Positions 52,750 through 62,240 of a stretch of DNA of 64,000 bases are shown piece by piece. The DNA is taken from the NCBI GenBank assembly GCA_009797885.1, contig WNKP01000001.1, positions 434,001 through 498,000 on the forward strand, given 5' to 3'. Position 1 is the first letter of the stretch. Every line of letters starts with the position of its first letter. Both the position numbers and the translations under genes were made by a program. The DNA is from Flavobacteriaceae bacterium GF1 (GTDB taxonomy: Bacteria; Bacteroidota; Bacteroidia; Flavobacteriales; Flavobacteriaceae). The notes beneath the pieces are model-generated. The model saw only the letters and a list, made by a program, of their open reading frames with translations. It was not told where the DNA came from and did no database searches.

Positions 52750-52758
52750 GGAAATCCT

Positions 52759-53895
52759 TTAGTTGTATTTGACCTTTCTTAGAATGCGCAAGGACAGTTT
52801 TAGGGTCTCATAGAGCCCTCTATCCTGTTCCTTTAAAATTGTACGCGCCAATTCCATCTGGTCCTTTGCCTCCTCAAACCCATTTAAATAGCAAATAAGG
52901 TAGGTGTCCGGTAAAAAGTGCAAATCCTTTTTCTCCGCTGGGGTAAGATTTATCCTGTTCTTTAGCTTTTGTAGTAAGGCACTATTACTGTTATAGATAT
53001 GGTGAAGGGTCTTTTTGTCGTACTGCGGAGGTTCAAAGACGAGCTCACTGTTCATTTGATAATTCCCATTTTCCATAAAAGTGATGGTAACCTTTTCCAA
53101 AGGGTAATATTTCTGTTGCTTTCCCAGGCCCAATTGCACATACTCCAAGGTCGTAAAACTCGATTCATCATAATATACGGAAACCTCGTCCAAAGCCGAG
53201 TAGAACAATTTCACTTGCTCATTGATAAGTTCAATATCTACCCGTGAGTAGTATGTTTCCCCTTTCACCTTTTTGGCATGGCCGGCCCAACAAACTACAA
53301 ACTGTTCCTTAAAGACTTTGTAATGACTGGTCAGATCGGCATGGCGATAATTGATAAAATCAATAACGCCATCCAAGGTAAGTTCTATGTTGTTCCGGGC
53401 ATGGTGTTCAATGGTAGCTACTTTTTTGGAGTTGATATCCTTGAGTTCAATACCAAAAGCTTTGGGAAGGCTTATACTCCCTTCCCTAAAAAAAACGGCA
53501 CCTCCATAGTATTTCCAAATATTCTTGCGAAGTGCACAAACCTTGCCGTTGGACTTTATGGTCACCAAACCAACCACCTTTCCTTCCAAAAGATGGGGAA
53601 ATGGAATATTCTCATAGGAAATCAATGGAGGGTTGTCCAAATAAGCATTTACGAGGTTTTGGATTTTGCTATCATCAAAAAAATCCACCCCAACAATCTT
53701 ATTGTCCTCATCCTCTACCCCAACCACAATAAAGGAATTGTTCTTTGGATTGCTGTTGGCCAATGCACAGACATGCTTCAAGAACTTGGCCTTGCCCTCT
53801 TTTTCCCCAATGGAGATAAAACGTTTTTTATCGTAAAAGCTGTTCTCATCATTATGTGCCAAAAGGTTTTTAATGAGGAGACGTTTATTGATCAT
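52759..53895 (-). CDS. AlbA_2/Schlafen-type putative DNA-binding protein
   Basis: A 378-residue protein. Residues about 15-115 form an AlbA_2 (Schlafen-type) domain: SFYDKKRFISIGEKEGKAKF, then LANSNPKNNSFIVVGVEDED and VGVDFFDDSKIQNLVNAYLD. The rest is helical or beta-rich without a named domain. Family members bind nucleic acid or nucleotides and occur in regulation and in defence systems; no defence gene is adjacent here. The start overlaps the SDR gene stop by four bases, so it is the last gene of a three-gene operon with an oxidoreductase pair. Confidence 0.8.
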   Translation of the reverse strand: MINKRLLIKNLLAHNDENSFYDKKRFISIGEKEGKAKFLKHVCALANSNPKNNSFIVVGVEDEDNKIVGVDFFDDSKIQNLVNAYLDNPPLISYENIPFPHLLEGKVVGLVTIKSNGKVCALRKNIWKYYGGAVFFREGSISLPKAFGIELKDINSKKVATIEHHARNNIELTLDGVIDFINYRHADLTSHYKVFKEQFVVCWAGHAKKVKGETYYSRVDIELINEQVKLFYSALDEVSVYYDESSFTTLEYVQLGLGKQQKYYPLEKVTITFMENGNYQMNSELVFEPPQYDKKTLHHIYNSNSALLQKLKNRINLTPAEKKDLHFLPDTYLICYLNGFEEAKDQMELARTILKEQDRGLYETLKLSLRILRKVKYN

Positions 53896-54647
53896 AACTC
53901 CTTCTTCAGAATAGTGGAACTGGCCTGCGCAGTAGGCAGGACCAGTAAATCGGCGATATTGATATGATAAGGACGAGTCACCACAAAATGGATGATTTCC
54001 GCAATATCTTCCGCCTTAAGCGCATCATAACCCTGATAGACGGTACTGGCACGTTCGGTATCTCCCTTGAAGCGTACATCGCTGAACTCGGTTTCCACCA
54101 GCCCTGGATTGATGGCCCCCACACGGACGCCATAGGCATTGAGGTCCTTTCGCATTCCCTGGTTTAAGGCGTCTACGGCATGTTTGCTCGCACAGTACAC
54201 ATTGCCCTTGGGATAGACCTCCTTTCCTGCCAAAGAACCAATATTGATGATATGTCCGGCCTGTCTTTTTACCATATCCGGAATCACCGCCTTGGAAACA
54301 TACAAAAGTCCTTTTACATTAATATCCAGCATCGCATCCCAATCGTCCAAGCTGCCATTTTGGATTGGATCCAATCCATGGGCATTTCCTGCATTATTGA
54401 TAAGGACATCTATTTGGGAAAACGCTTCCGGAAGTGATGCAATGGCCTTGAATACCTCTTCCCGGTTCCTTACATCAAAGTTCAAGGTATGGATTTCCGT
54501 ATGTTTTGAAAGCTCCCCTTTTATGGCGTCCAGACGTTCTTGTCTTCTCCCGCACAAAATCAATGTAAACCCTTGTTCCGAGAACAACGTTGCGGTGGCT
54601 TTTCCTATGCCACTGGTTGCACCGGTAATTAGCGCAGTTTTCTTCAT
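53892..54647 (-). CDS. Short-chain dehydrogenase/reductase
   Basis: A 251-residue cytoplasmic SDR. The dinucleotide fold has TGATSGIGKATATLF (7-21) and NNAG near residue 89; the active site reads Ser (NIGSLAGKEV) then Tyr-x3-Lys in YCASKHAVDAL. This is the classical SDR type, NADP-preferring being likely from the Arg residues in CGRRQERLDA. It lies between an aldo/keto reductase and the AlbA_2 protein, with 11 and -4 bases spacing. The substrate is unknown. Confidence 0.92.
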   Translation of the reverse strand: MKKTALITGATSGIGKATATLFSEQGFTLILCGRRQERLDAIKGELSKHTEIHTLNFDVRNREEVFKAIASLPEAFSQIDVLINNAGNAHGLDPIQNGSLDDWDAMLDINVKGLLYVSKAVIPDMVKRQAGHIINIGSLAGKEVYPKGNVYCASKHAVDALNQGMRKDLNAYGVRVGAINPGLVETEFSDVRFKGDTERASTVYQGYDALKAEDIAEIIHFVVTRPYHINIADLLVLPTAQASSTILKKEL

Positions 54648-54658
54648 AATTGCAATTT

Positions 54659-55549
54659 TTAGGGAACCCTTCTGCCCTTTGAAGCCTCCAGCATAGTGAA
54701 CCAGTCCTGTAATTCCAGCTCAATTTTAAGGGCCTCAATGGAACCGGATAACCTTTCCTTATTGGTAGTACCAACAACGGGAAAAACCTTGGCCGGGTGT
54801 TTTAGAACAAAAGCAAGCAGCAATTGGCTGGCTTCCGCATTATACTTTTCCGATAATTGCTTCAAAACGGGTTCAACCCTTTGTTTCAATTCATCTTCTT
54901 CCCGAAAATAGCTTCCCAAGGGACTCCAAGCCATAACCATCCTACCATGGCCCATGCAGTCATCAAAAGTACCATCTTCCATGGGATTGACATGGGTCAA
55001 GGAATATTCCACCTGATTTCCCTCCACATTGACATATTTTTCCAAAAGGGCAATTTGCGATGGCGTGAAATTGGAAACCCCAAACTGTCTTATCTTACCT
55101 TCCCTCTTTAGCTGCTCAACCGCTTTGGCGATTTCTTCGGGAACCATTAAAGGGCTGGGCCTATGCAATAAAAAGAAATCCAAATAATCCGTCCGTAATT
55201 TTTTAAGGGACCGTTCCGCGGACCAAACAATATACGCCGCATCATATTGATAATGCTTCACCGAATTGGTACGGCCCCGGGTCATCTGAATGCCACATTT
55301 GGTAATCAATTGAATGTGTTCCCGATCAATTCCCGAATCCAAAAATGCATCACCAAAAGCCTCTTCATTTCCATATTCGCCATAAATATCGGCATGGTCA
55401 AATGTGGAAATTCCATGGGTCAAACAAAAGTTCATCAACTCTGCCATGCCTTTTCTGGAAAGCTGTTTCCCCCAGCTTCCCCAAGTCATTGTTCCGGCAA
55501 TTATTCTCGAGTAAAAATCAGTTTTGGACATGCGCGTGAAAATAAACAT
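54659..55549 (-). CDS. Aldo/keto reductase
   Basis: A 296-residue NADPH-dependent oxidoreductase with a TIM-barrel layout. The catalytic tetrad is visible: Asp and Tyr in FDHADIYGEYGNEEAFGDAF, Lys in ITKCGIQ, and His in FFLLHRPSPL. The C-terminal cofactor segment FPVVGTTNKERLSGSIEALK is present. MSKTDFYSR at 55531 is a likely alternative start, six residues downstream. It is the first gene of the reductase-SDR-AlbA_2 operon, divergent from moxR. The substrate is not inferable. Confidence 0.92.
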   Translation of the reverse strand: MFIFTRMSKTDFYSRIIAGTMTWGSWGKQLSRKGMAELMNFCLTHGISTFDHADIYGEYGNEEAFGDAFLDSGIDREHIQLITKCGIQMTRGRTNSVKHYQYDAAYIVWSAERSLKKLRTDYLDFFLLHRPSPLMVPEEIAKAVEQLKREGKIRQFGVSNFTPSQIALLEKYVNVEGNQVEYSLTHVNPMEDGTFDDCMGHGRMVMAWSPLGSYFREEDELKQRVEPVLKQLSEKYNAEASQLLLAFVLKHPAKVFPVVGTTNKERLSGSIEALKIELELQDWFTMLEASKGRRVP

Positions 55550-55675
55550 AAATCCCTTAAAAGGGTCATAAAACTTGGGGCTCGCAAGTTTTTTTAACCA
55601 ATAATTAACAGAGCAATTTTAAATAAATTTTCATTTTGCACTTTGATATAAACCAGACCTGAACATCAAGTCTTT

Positions 55676-56677
55676 ATGGAGGAAAATACTACTATTGATA
55701 TTGCAGCTGTAAATGAAAAAATCGCTCAAGAAAGTGCATTCATAGGGTTGTTAAAACAAGAAATGGACAAGGCCATTGTAGGTCAGAAGCAAATGGTGGA
55801 GCGTCTATTGATCGGTCTCTTGGGACAGGGGCATATTTTATTGGAGGGAGTTCCCGGATTGGCAAAAACCTTGGCCATCAACACCCTGGCCAGAGCGGTA
55901 AAGGGAAGTTTTAGCCGTATCCAGTTTACTCCGGACCTACTTCCAGCGGACGTTATCGGAACGCTTATTTATAACATTAAAGAGAACGATTTCTCCATAA
56001 AAAAAGGTCCCATATTCGCCAATTTTGTTTTGGCGGATGAGATCAATAGGGCCCCGGCCAAAGTGCAATCGGCACTTCTGGAGGCGATGCAGGAGAAACA
56101 GGTAACCATTGGGGACGAAACCTTTATTCTGGATAAGCCCTTTTTGGTTATGGCCACGCAAAACCCGGTCGAACAGGAGGGTACCTATCCACTTCCCGAA
56201 GCACAGGTTGACCGATTTATGCTGAAAACGATCATAGATTATCCAAAACTGACCGAGGAGCAATTGATCATAAGGCTAAATCTTAAGGGTGGAATGGAAC
56301 CCGTTAAGCCCGTGGTAAGCCTGAACCAAATTTTAAGTGCCCAGAAAGCGGCAAGGGAAGTTTACATGGATGAAAAAATTGAAAAGTACATTCTCGATTT
56401 GATCTTTGCCACCCGCTATCCCGAAAAGTACAATCTTGAAAACCTTAAACCACTGATCAGTTTTGGTGCCTCTCCAAGGGGAAGTATTAATCTGGCAACA
56501 GCCTCAAAATGTTACGCCTTTATAAAACAGCGTGGCTATGTTATTCCAGAGGACGTGCGTGCCGTAGTGCATGATGTGTTGCGCCACAGAATTGGTATAA
56601 CCTATGAAGCTGAGGCCGAAAACATTACCTCGGAAGAAATAATCAACAAAATCGTAAACCAGGTAGAAGTACCATAA
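55676..56677 (+). CDS. MoxR-type AAA+ ATPase
   Basis: A 333-residue cytoplasmic ATPase, first gene of the Bat operon. Walker A GVPGLAKT (58-65), Walker B VLADEINRA with Asp121-Glu122, a sensor-1 MATQNPVEQEG and the C-terminal AAA lid domain are present. MoxR ATPases work as chaperones or remodelers with VWA-domain proteins, which is exactly what is encoded downstream. The next gene starts 103 bases later. Confidence 0.95.
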   Translation: MEENTTIDIAAVNEKIAQESAFIGLLKQEMDKAIVGQKQMVERLLIGLLGQGHILLEGVPGLAKTLAINTLARAVKGSFSRIQFTPDLLPADVIGTLIYNIKENDFSIKKGPIFANFVLADEINRAPAKVQSALLEAMQEKQVTIGDETFILDKPFLVMATQNPVEQEGTYPLPEAQVDRFMLKTIIDYPKLTEEQLIIRLNLKGGMEPVKPVVSLNQILSAQKAAREVYMDEKIEKYILDLIFATRYPEKYNLENLKPLISFGASPRGSINLATASKCYAFIKQRGYVIPEDVRAVVHDVLRHRIGITYEAEAENITSEEIINKIVNQVEVP

Positions 56678-56681
56678 CTCA

Positions 56682-56701
56682 GTTTACAGTTGTCAGTAAA
56701 C
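56682..56701 (+). promoter_or_regulatory. Inverted repeat between moxR and DUF58
   Basis: GTTTAC-N8-GTAAAC lies just after the moxR stop codon, in the only sizeable gap of the operon (103 bases). It may be an operator, a processing hairpin or chance. No T-run follows, so it is not an intrinsic terminator. Confidence 0.25.
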
Positions 56702-56780
56702 GATGGGTTATTGGTCACAAACAAAACTCATTGCACCTTTACACTGATTACTAAATACGAATCGCTGTTGACTGAAATAA

Positions 56781-57647
56781 ATGGACACAAAAGAGCTTTT
56801 AAAAAAAGTACGGAAAATAGAGATTAAAACGAGGAGGTTGTCCGACCATCTCTTCGGCGGGGAATACCATTCCACCTTCAAAGGAAGGGGCATGACCTTC
56901 AGCGAAGTGCGCCAATACCAATTTGGTGACGATGTACGATCCATAGATTGGAACGTAACCGCACGCTATAATGAACCCTATGTGAAGGTCTTTGAGGAGG
57001 AACGGGAACTTACCATGATGCTCTTGGTAGATGTGAGTGGATCGGAACTTTTTGGTACGGTGGACCAATTCAAAAAAGAGGTGGTCACCGAGATTTCAGC
57101 AACTCTGGCATTCTCCGCAATGCAGAATAATGATAAGGTGGGACTCATCCTATTCTCGGATGAAGTGGAACTATTTATCCCTCCAAAAAAGGGAAAGAGC
57201 CATATCCTACGAATTATTAGGGAACTATTGGAGTTTGAGCCCGAAAGCAACAAAACCAATATCGCAGAGGCATTGAAGTTCCTTACCAATGTTATGAAAA
57301 AGAAGGCCATTGTCTTTGTCCTTTCAGATTTCATTGCGGAAGGTTACGCGGATACCCTAAGAATTGTTGGGAACAAACACGATGTTACCGGTATACGGGT
57401 ATATGACGAAAAGGAGGAATACATCCCCAATCTTGGGGTAATTCAGGTACAGGATGCAGAGGACGGTAGTATTCGATTGGTCAACACAAGCTCCAAACAG
57501 GTACGTCACAATTATTGGCGATACCACATGGAGCGGGTGGATTATTACAACAATGCTTTTACGAAATCGGGCAGTGGCATTATCAATTGCAGGGTGGACG
57601 AAAGCTATGTTAAAAAATTATTGGGCTATTTTAAAAGAAGGGGATAG
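56781..57647 (+). CDS. DUF58 domain-containing protein
   Basis: A 288-residue cytoplasmic protein with a VWA-like fold. The DUF58 signature RQYQFGDDVRSIDWNVTAR (44-62) is followed by a metal-site motif Asp84-Val-Ser86-Gly-Ser88. It normally acts with the MoxR ATPase. Its position between moxR and the Bat membrane proteins matches the standard operon in Bacteroidota. The following gene begins at the base after the stop codon. Confidence 0.95.
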   Translation: MDTKELLKKVRKIEIKTRRLSDHLFGGEYHSTFKGRGMTFSEVRQYQFGDDVRSIDWNVTARYNEPYVKVFEEERELTMMLLVDVSGSELFGTVDQFKKEVVTEISATLAFSAMQNNDKVGLILFSDEVELFIPPKKGKSHILRIIRELLEFEPESNKTNIAEALKFLTNVMKKKAIVFVLSDFIAEGYADTLRIVGNKHDVTGIRVYDEKEEYIPNLGVIQVQDAEDGSIRLVNTSSKQVRHNYWRYHMERVDYYNNAFTKSGSGIINCRVDESYVKKLLGYFKRRG

Positions 57648-59318
57648 ATGAAGTTCAAGGCAAAAAATATGAAGTCCATATTCCAGAGGAACCAACATTC
57701 CAGGTCCTTCCTTTGCCTTTGCCTTGTTTTAATGGTTTTTAGCATACCTACGGTTAAAGCCCAGGGGACATCCTCAGTAAATGTTGAAATTGATACGTTC
57801 CAGATAAAGATCGGCGAGCAGATCCAATACAAGATTACCGTGGAAACCGACTCTTTGAACCTGGTCTATTTTCCCGAAGATCAGACCTTTTCACCATTGG
57901 AAATGGTGGAAGCCCTTAAAATAGATACCACCAAAAAAAAGGACAGGATCACCCTGCAAAGGATATATGCGCTGACACAGTTTGATAGTGGTTCCTATAC
58001 CATACCTCCACAACGTATAGCCATCAACGAGGAACCTTTTTTGACCGATTCCTTTAAGATCAGGGTAGCCGATGTTGCCGTTGATACCACCAAGCAAAAA
58101 CTTTACGACATTAAACCATTGATCCAAGTTGAACGCAATTACGCCAAGATTTGGCAATGGATCCTTGCCATTCTTTTTGCATTAGTGATCATTGGTGGAT
58201 TGGTTTACTGGTTTTTCTTTAGGCCAAAACCCTTGACGGAAGAGGAAAAAGTGGCCTTATTGCCGCCATATGACCGGGCATTGCTGCAGTTGCAAGAACT
58301 GGAAAAGTCCAGATACCTTATTCAGGATGAATTCAAAAAGTACTATTCGGAATTGACCAATATTGTACGTTCCTATCTGGAAGAAGAGGTGCATATCTCC
58401 GCAATGGAAAGTACCACGGACCAATTGATAGCGCGTTTGGAGCTATTAAAGGATGCGGGGGAACTCCAATTGGAAGACGAGACCATTTCCCAGTTCAAAA
58501 AGGTACTCCAGACCGCGGATTTGGTGAAATTTGCAAAATCCAAGCCAGCGGTTTCCATAGCCGAAGAGAATAGAAGGTCCGTAGAATTTATTGTGGTAAA
58601 AACCAAGGAGGCATTACCGGAACCGGAAGAGGAAGACAGGCTTCAGGACGAAAGCTACCTGGAGGAACTGGAAAGAAAAAGGTTAAAAAAACGAATTTGG
58701 ACCGCGGCCGCAGTGTTTGCGGGACTGATTGTGTTGGGCATTGGGACATCCATAGGAATTTATGGATTCAAAGATGTAAAGGACACGGTTCTAAGACATC
58801 CCACAAAACGGTTATTGGAGGGGGAATGGATCATGAGTTCCTATGGTTATCCCCCCGTTGAAGTTGAAACTCCGGAAGTACTTTTACGAAAGGAACTTGG
58901 GGAATTCAACCCTGCGGACAGTATACAAAGTGCCCAAGTCTTTGGCATGACCAATGAAGCCGGCCTTTTCTCCATTTCAGTATCTTCCCTTTCCTATAGT
59001 AATGGTAAGCCTTTGGATTTTGAAAAGGCAGTGGAAGCGGTCTTACTAAAATTGGAGGAACGTGGGGCAAAAAACCTTATTGCCAAAAATGAAGAGGCCT
59101 TTACCAAAACCGGGGTCCAGGGATTAAAGACATTTGGTTCGTACCAAATGAAAATGCCCGACTCCAATAAGAACATACGGACCAAGTATACTGTTTTCCT
59201 CTATGGAGGGGTCGGGTTCCAACAGCAAATTATGTTGACCTGGTTGGATGGTGATGAATATGCCGAACAGATCGTGCAGCGGATTACCGCTTCCATAGAT
59301 GTAAAAACCCAAGCCTAA
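57648..59318 (+). CDS. Two-span Bat-operon protein, BatD-like N-terminus
   Basis: A 556-residue protein between DUF58 and batA. It has a signal-like N-terminus (VLMVFSIPTVKAQ), a periplasmic beta domain (about 40-165, VNVEIDTFQIKIGEQIQYKI) resembling the first domain of BatD, a membrane helix (170-192), a cytoplasmic helical region, a second helix (about 350-372) and an exposed C-terminal domain. Start at 57648 directly follows the DUF58 stop; Met8 is an alternative. Related genes sit at this position in Bacteroidota. No enzyme motif is visible; scaffold is the best guess. Confidence 0.72.
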   Translation: MKFKAKNMKSIFQRNQHSRSFLCLCLVLMVFSIPTVKAQGTSSVNVEIDTFQIKIGEQIQYKITVETDSLNLVYFPEDQTFSPLEMVEALKIDTTKKKDRITLQRIYALTQFDSGSYTIPPQRIAINEEPFLTDSFKIRVADVAVDTTKQKLYDIKPLIQVERNYAKIWQWILAILFALVIIGGLVYWFFFRPKPLTEEEKVALLPPYDRALLQLQELEKSRYLIQDEFKKYYSELTNIVRSYLEEEVHISAMESTTDQLIARLELLKDAGELQLEDETISQFKKVLQTADLVKFAKSKPAVSIAEENRRSVEFIVVKTKEALPEPEEEDRLQDESYLEELERKRLKKRIWTAAAVFAGLIVLGIGTSIGIYGFKDVKDTVLRHPTKRLLEGEWIMSSYGYPPVEVETPEVLLRKELGEFNPADSIQSAQVFGMTNEAGLFSISVSSLSYSNGKPLDFEKAVEAVLLKLEERGAKNLIAKNEEAFTKTGVQGLKTFGSYQMKMPDSNKNIRTKYTVFLYGGVGFQQQIMLTWLDGDEYAEQIVQRITASIDVKTQA

Positions 59319-60316
59319 TGTTGGACAACGTACAATTTGCAAATCCGGAATTCTTTTGGCTACTATTGCTCATACCAATTGCTATTCTGTGGTATGTCCT
59401 CACACGTAAGGAACAAATGGCCTTTGTAAAATTATCCAGTTCCAAAGCCTTTTCCTCCTCCAGTTGGCTCACCAAATTAAAACCATTGCTCTTCGTTTTA
59501 AGGCTCTTGGCCTTGGCATCGGTAATCACAGCTTTGGCCAGACCACAGATTGAGGACATTTCAACACGTACCAAAACTACCAAAGGAATTGACATTGTCA
59601 TGGCCATTGATGTTTCTTCCAGTATGTTGGCGCAGGATTTAAAGCCCAATAGACTCTCTGCCCTTAAGGAAGTCGCTGCAGATTTCATCAAAAAAAGGCC
59701 CAATGACCGTATAGGCCTGGTAGCCTATGCCGGCGAAAGCTATACCAAAACCCCCATTACAAGCGATAAATCCATTGTTTTAAGGGCCTTAAGAGATATT
59801 ATCTATGGACAGCTCGAAGATGGTACCGCTATTGGAATGGGACTGGCAACATCCGTGAACCGTTTAAAAGAAAGTAAGGCCATAAGCAAGGTCATTATCC
59901 TATTGACCGATGGGGTCAACAATTCCGGTTTTATTGAGCCTCAAACGGCTGCCGACCTGGCGGTGGAATATGATATTAAAACCTATACCATTGGGCTTGG
60001 CACCAACGGTAATGCCCTTACGCCAATTGCTTATAAAAGGGATGGTTCATTCCAATACGGCATGCGGGAAGTGGAAATTGATGAGGACCTGCTACAGGAA
60101 ATTGCAGATGTTACCGGAGGCGAGTACTTTAGGGCCACGGATAACGAAAAACTTGAGGAGATCTATAACGAAATCAACAAGTTGGAGAAGACGGAAATTG
60201 AGGAATTCAAATATTATCGATATGAAGAAAAGTTTCGGTCCTGGGTATTTTTGGCCGGAATGCTTTTATTGGTCGAATGGGGTTTAAGGAACACCGTATT
60301 TAAAAGTTTTATATAA
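59318..60316 (+). CDS. batA: BatA, VWA-domain protein
   Basis: A 332-residue inner-membrane protein with VWA domain. N-terminal helices (about 12-30 and 55-75) and one C-terminal helix anchor it; the VWA domain (about 90-285) is cytoplasmic or periplasmic by the usual model. The MIDAS is intact: Asp98-Val-Ser100-Ser-Ser102, Thr in EDGTAIGMGLA, and Asp in LLTDGVNNSG. The start overlaps the previous gene by one base. Bat proteins contribute to aerotolerance and envelope stress resistance in Bacteroides; their partner is batB downstream. Confidence 0.95.
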   Translation: MLDNVQFANPEFFWLLLLIPIAILWYVLTRKEQMAFVKLSSSKAFSSSSWLTKLKPLLFVLRLLALASVITALARPQIEDISTRTKTTKGIDIVMAIDVSSSMLAQDLKPNRLSALKEVAADFIKKRPNDRIGLVAYAGESYTKTPITSDKSIVLRALRDIIYGQLEDGTAIGMGLATSVNRLKESKAISKVIILLTDGVNNSGFIEPQTAADLAVEYDIKTYTIGLGTNGNALTPIAYKRDGSFQYGMREVEIDEDLLQEIADVTGGEYFRATDNEKLEEIYNEINKLEKTEIEEFKYYRYEEKFRSWVFLAGMLLLVEWGLRNTVFKSFI

Positions 60317-60319
60317 GCC

Positions 60320-61366
60320 ATGGTGCAGTTCGATGAAAAATTGTATTTCTATCTGTTGGGACTCATTCCGGTCCTGTTCCTGTTATTTCTTATGGTACAG
60401 GTTTGGAAAAGAACCAAGCAAAGGGAATTTGCCAATGCACGTATGCTCAAAAAATTAGCGCCCGAAAAATCCAAATTCAAGGCAAGTTTGAAGCTTATGC
60501 TATTCCTTTTGGGTATTGCCTTTTTGGTTCTGGCATTGGTAAACCCCAAAATTGGAACCAAACTTGAAACCGTTAAACGTGAGGGGGTAGACATCGTTTT
60601 TGCCGTGGATGTATCCAAAAGCATGCTTGCGGAGGATATCGCGCCAAACCGTTTGGAGAAAGCCAAGCGGTTGGTTTCCCAAATCATCAACCAACTGGCC
60701 AGCGACCGTATTGGAATTATAGCTTATGCCGGGCAGGCGTTCCCCCAATTGCCCATCACCACGGATTACAGTGCTGCAAAAATGTTCCTGCAGAGCATGA
60801 ATACCGATATGCTTTCCTCACAAGGAACCGCAATTAATTCCGCCATAGATTTGGCCTCAACATATTACAATGATGAAGAACAGACCAACAGGGTGTTGTT
60901 CATTGTTTCCGATGGGGAGGACCATTCAGAGGGGAATACCTTGGAAGCCTTGGAAAAGGCGGTCAGCCAGGGCATAAAAGTATATACCATTGGTGTTGGA
61001 AAAATAAAAGGGGCACCCATTCCCATAAAGCGCAATGGTGTTGTGGAAAGTCTCAAGAAAAATCAAGAGGGGGAAGTGGTGATCAGCAGATTGAACGAAT
61101 CCGTGCTTACCCAGATCGCAGCTACCGGAAATGGTTCCTATGTAAACGGAGCCAATACCGAGGATGCCGTAACTTTTATAAAGGAAGAATTGGACAAAAT
61201 GGACAAAAAGGAGTTTGAAGCAAAGCAATTTGCCGAGTACAAAGATCAATTTCAATGGTTCCTGGGTATTGCCATCTTCTTTCTGTTTTTGGATATTTTC
61301 CTCCTTGATCGTAAGACAAAATGGTTGAAAAAACTAAACCTTTTTAATGAACATGACAATAGTTAG
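60320..61366 (+). CDS. batB: BatB, VWA-domain protein
   Basis: A 348-residue VWA protein paralogous to batA, with N-terminal membrane helices (about 8-28 and 57-75), MIDAS Asp97-Val-Ser99-Lys-Ser101, Thr in SQGTAINSAI and Asp in VSDGEDHSEG, and a C-terminal helix (FLGIAIFFLFLDIFLL). It begins 3 bases after batA and overlaps batC by 20 bases. The insert with GAPIPIKRNGVVESLKKNQE is typical of BatB. Together with batA it should form the membrane part of the MoxR-linked complex. Confidence 0.95.
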   Translation: MVQFDEKLYFYLLGLIPVLFLLFLMVQVWKRTKQREFANARMLKKLAPEKSKFKASLKLMLFLLGIAFLVLALVNPKIGTKLETVKREGVDIVFAVDVSKSMLAEDIAPNRLEKAKRLVSQIINQLASDRIGIIAYAGQAFPQLPITTDYSAAKMFLQSMNTDMLSSQGTAINSAIDLASTYYNDEEQTNRVLFIVSDGEDHSEGNTLEALEKAVSQGIKVYTIGVGKIKGAPIPIKRNGVVESLKKNQEGEVVISRLNESVLTQIAATGNGSYVNGANTEDAVTFIKEELDKMDKKEFEAKQFAEYKDQFQWFLGIAIFFLFLDIFLLDRKTKWLKKLNLFNEHDNS

Positions 61367-62240
61367 ATTTTTAGTTGCTATAGGATTGCTGTTATGTTCG
61401 GCAAGCCCTATTTTGGCCCAAAATGATGAGGAAGCTCGCAAAGCTTCGGACAAGGCGTTCAAAGAATCGACCAATATAACATATAACGCCAATGAGGAAC
61501 TGGTTCAGAACGATTTTATCCATGCGGAGGGCGAATACAGAAAGGCCATTTCCAAAAGTGGTGAAAACACCGCTGCCCCATACAATCTGGGCAGGGCGTA
61601 CTACAATAGGGAAAAATTACCGGAAGCTTTTGCACGTTTTAAGGAAGCTGGTGAAAAGGCCGATGAAAAGCCTACCAAACACAAGGCCTTTCATAATATG
61701 GGAAATGTATTCATGAACAATAAGGAATATGATAAAGCCGTGGAGGCCTACAAAGAGGCTTTGAGAAGCGACCCTAAGGACGATGAAACACGATACAATC
61801 TAGCTTTGGCCAAAGAGTTGTTAAAAAAACAACAGGACCAACAAAACAACGATCAAAACAAGGACGACCAAAATAAGGACCAGAACAAGGATAACAAGGA
61901 ACAGAACCAAGACCAAAATAACGAGGGGGACCAAAACAAAGACCAGGAAGGAGACCAAAAAGACGATCAGAACAAGGATAAAGGTGATGAAGGGGATAAG
62001 GGTGACCAAAAGCCCGAAGAGAACAAAAAAGGGGATGGCGAAGAAAAAGAGGAGCAGAAAAAACAGCCCAACCAGGGAGAAGAACCCGAGAAGCAACCCA
62101 GGCCAAGGCCCAATCAACTTTCCAAACAGCAAATTCAAAACCTTTTAGAGGCCATGCAGAACGAAGAGAAAAAAGTGCAAGAGAAGATTGATGCCAAAAA
62201 AGTGAAGGGTAAGAAAATCAAAAACGAGAAAGACTGGTAG
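61347..62240 (+). CDS. batC: BatC, TPR protein with charged repeat tail
   Basis: A 297-residue exported protein: signal peptide to about residue 25 (ASPILAQ), TPR repeats about 50-155 (NTAAPYNLGRAYYNREKLPE, AFHNMGNVFMNNKEYDKAVE), then a long hydrophilic tail (161-256) built from repeated Gln, Asn, Asp, Lys and Glu. The C-terminal segment (QIQNLLEAMQNEEKKVQEKI) is a short helical end typical for BatC. The TPR part is expected to bind BatD or BatB in the periplasm. The start overlaps batB by 20 bases and the stop overlaps the batD start by one base. Confidence 0.93.
   Translation: MNMTIVRFLVAIGLLLCSASPILAQNDEEARKASDKAFKESTNITYNANEELVQNDFIHAEGEYRKAISKSGENTAAPYNLGRAYYNREKLPEAFARFKEAGEKADEKPTKHKAFHNMGNVFMNNKEYDKAVEAYKEALRSDPKDDETRYNLALAKELLKKQQDQQNNDQNKDDQNKDQNKDNKEQNQDQNNEGDQNKDQEGDQKDDQNKDKGDEGDKGDQKPEENKKGDGEEKEEQKKQPNQGEEPEKQPRPRPNQLSKQQIQNLLEAMQNEEKKVQEKIDAKKVKGKKIKNEKDW
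61827..62114 (+). repeat. Low-complexity charged repeat in batC
   Basis: About 96 codons of irregular repeats such as DQNKDDQNKDQNKD and EGDQKDDQNKDK. The DNA repeats in phase with codons (GAC/GAT, CAA/CAG, AAC, AAG) but not as a strict minisatellite. It is a likely site of slippage length changes. Confidence 0.8.

Noticed and set aside
61827-62114. Spaced repeats in batC considered as a CRISPR-like or minisatellite array
   Set aside because: Repeats are irregular, in phase with codons and inside a protein; no spacers.
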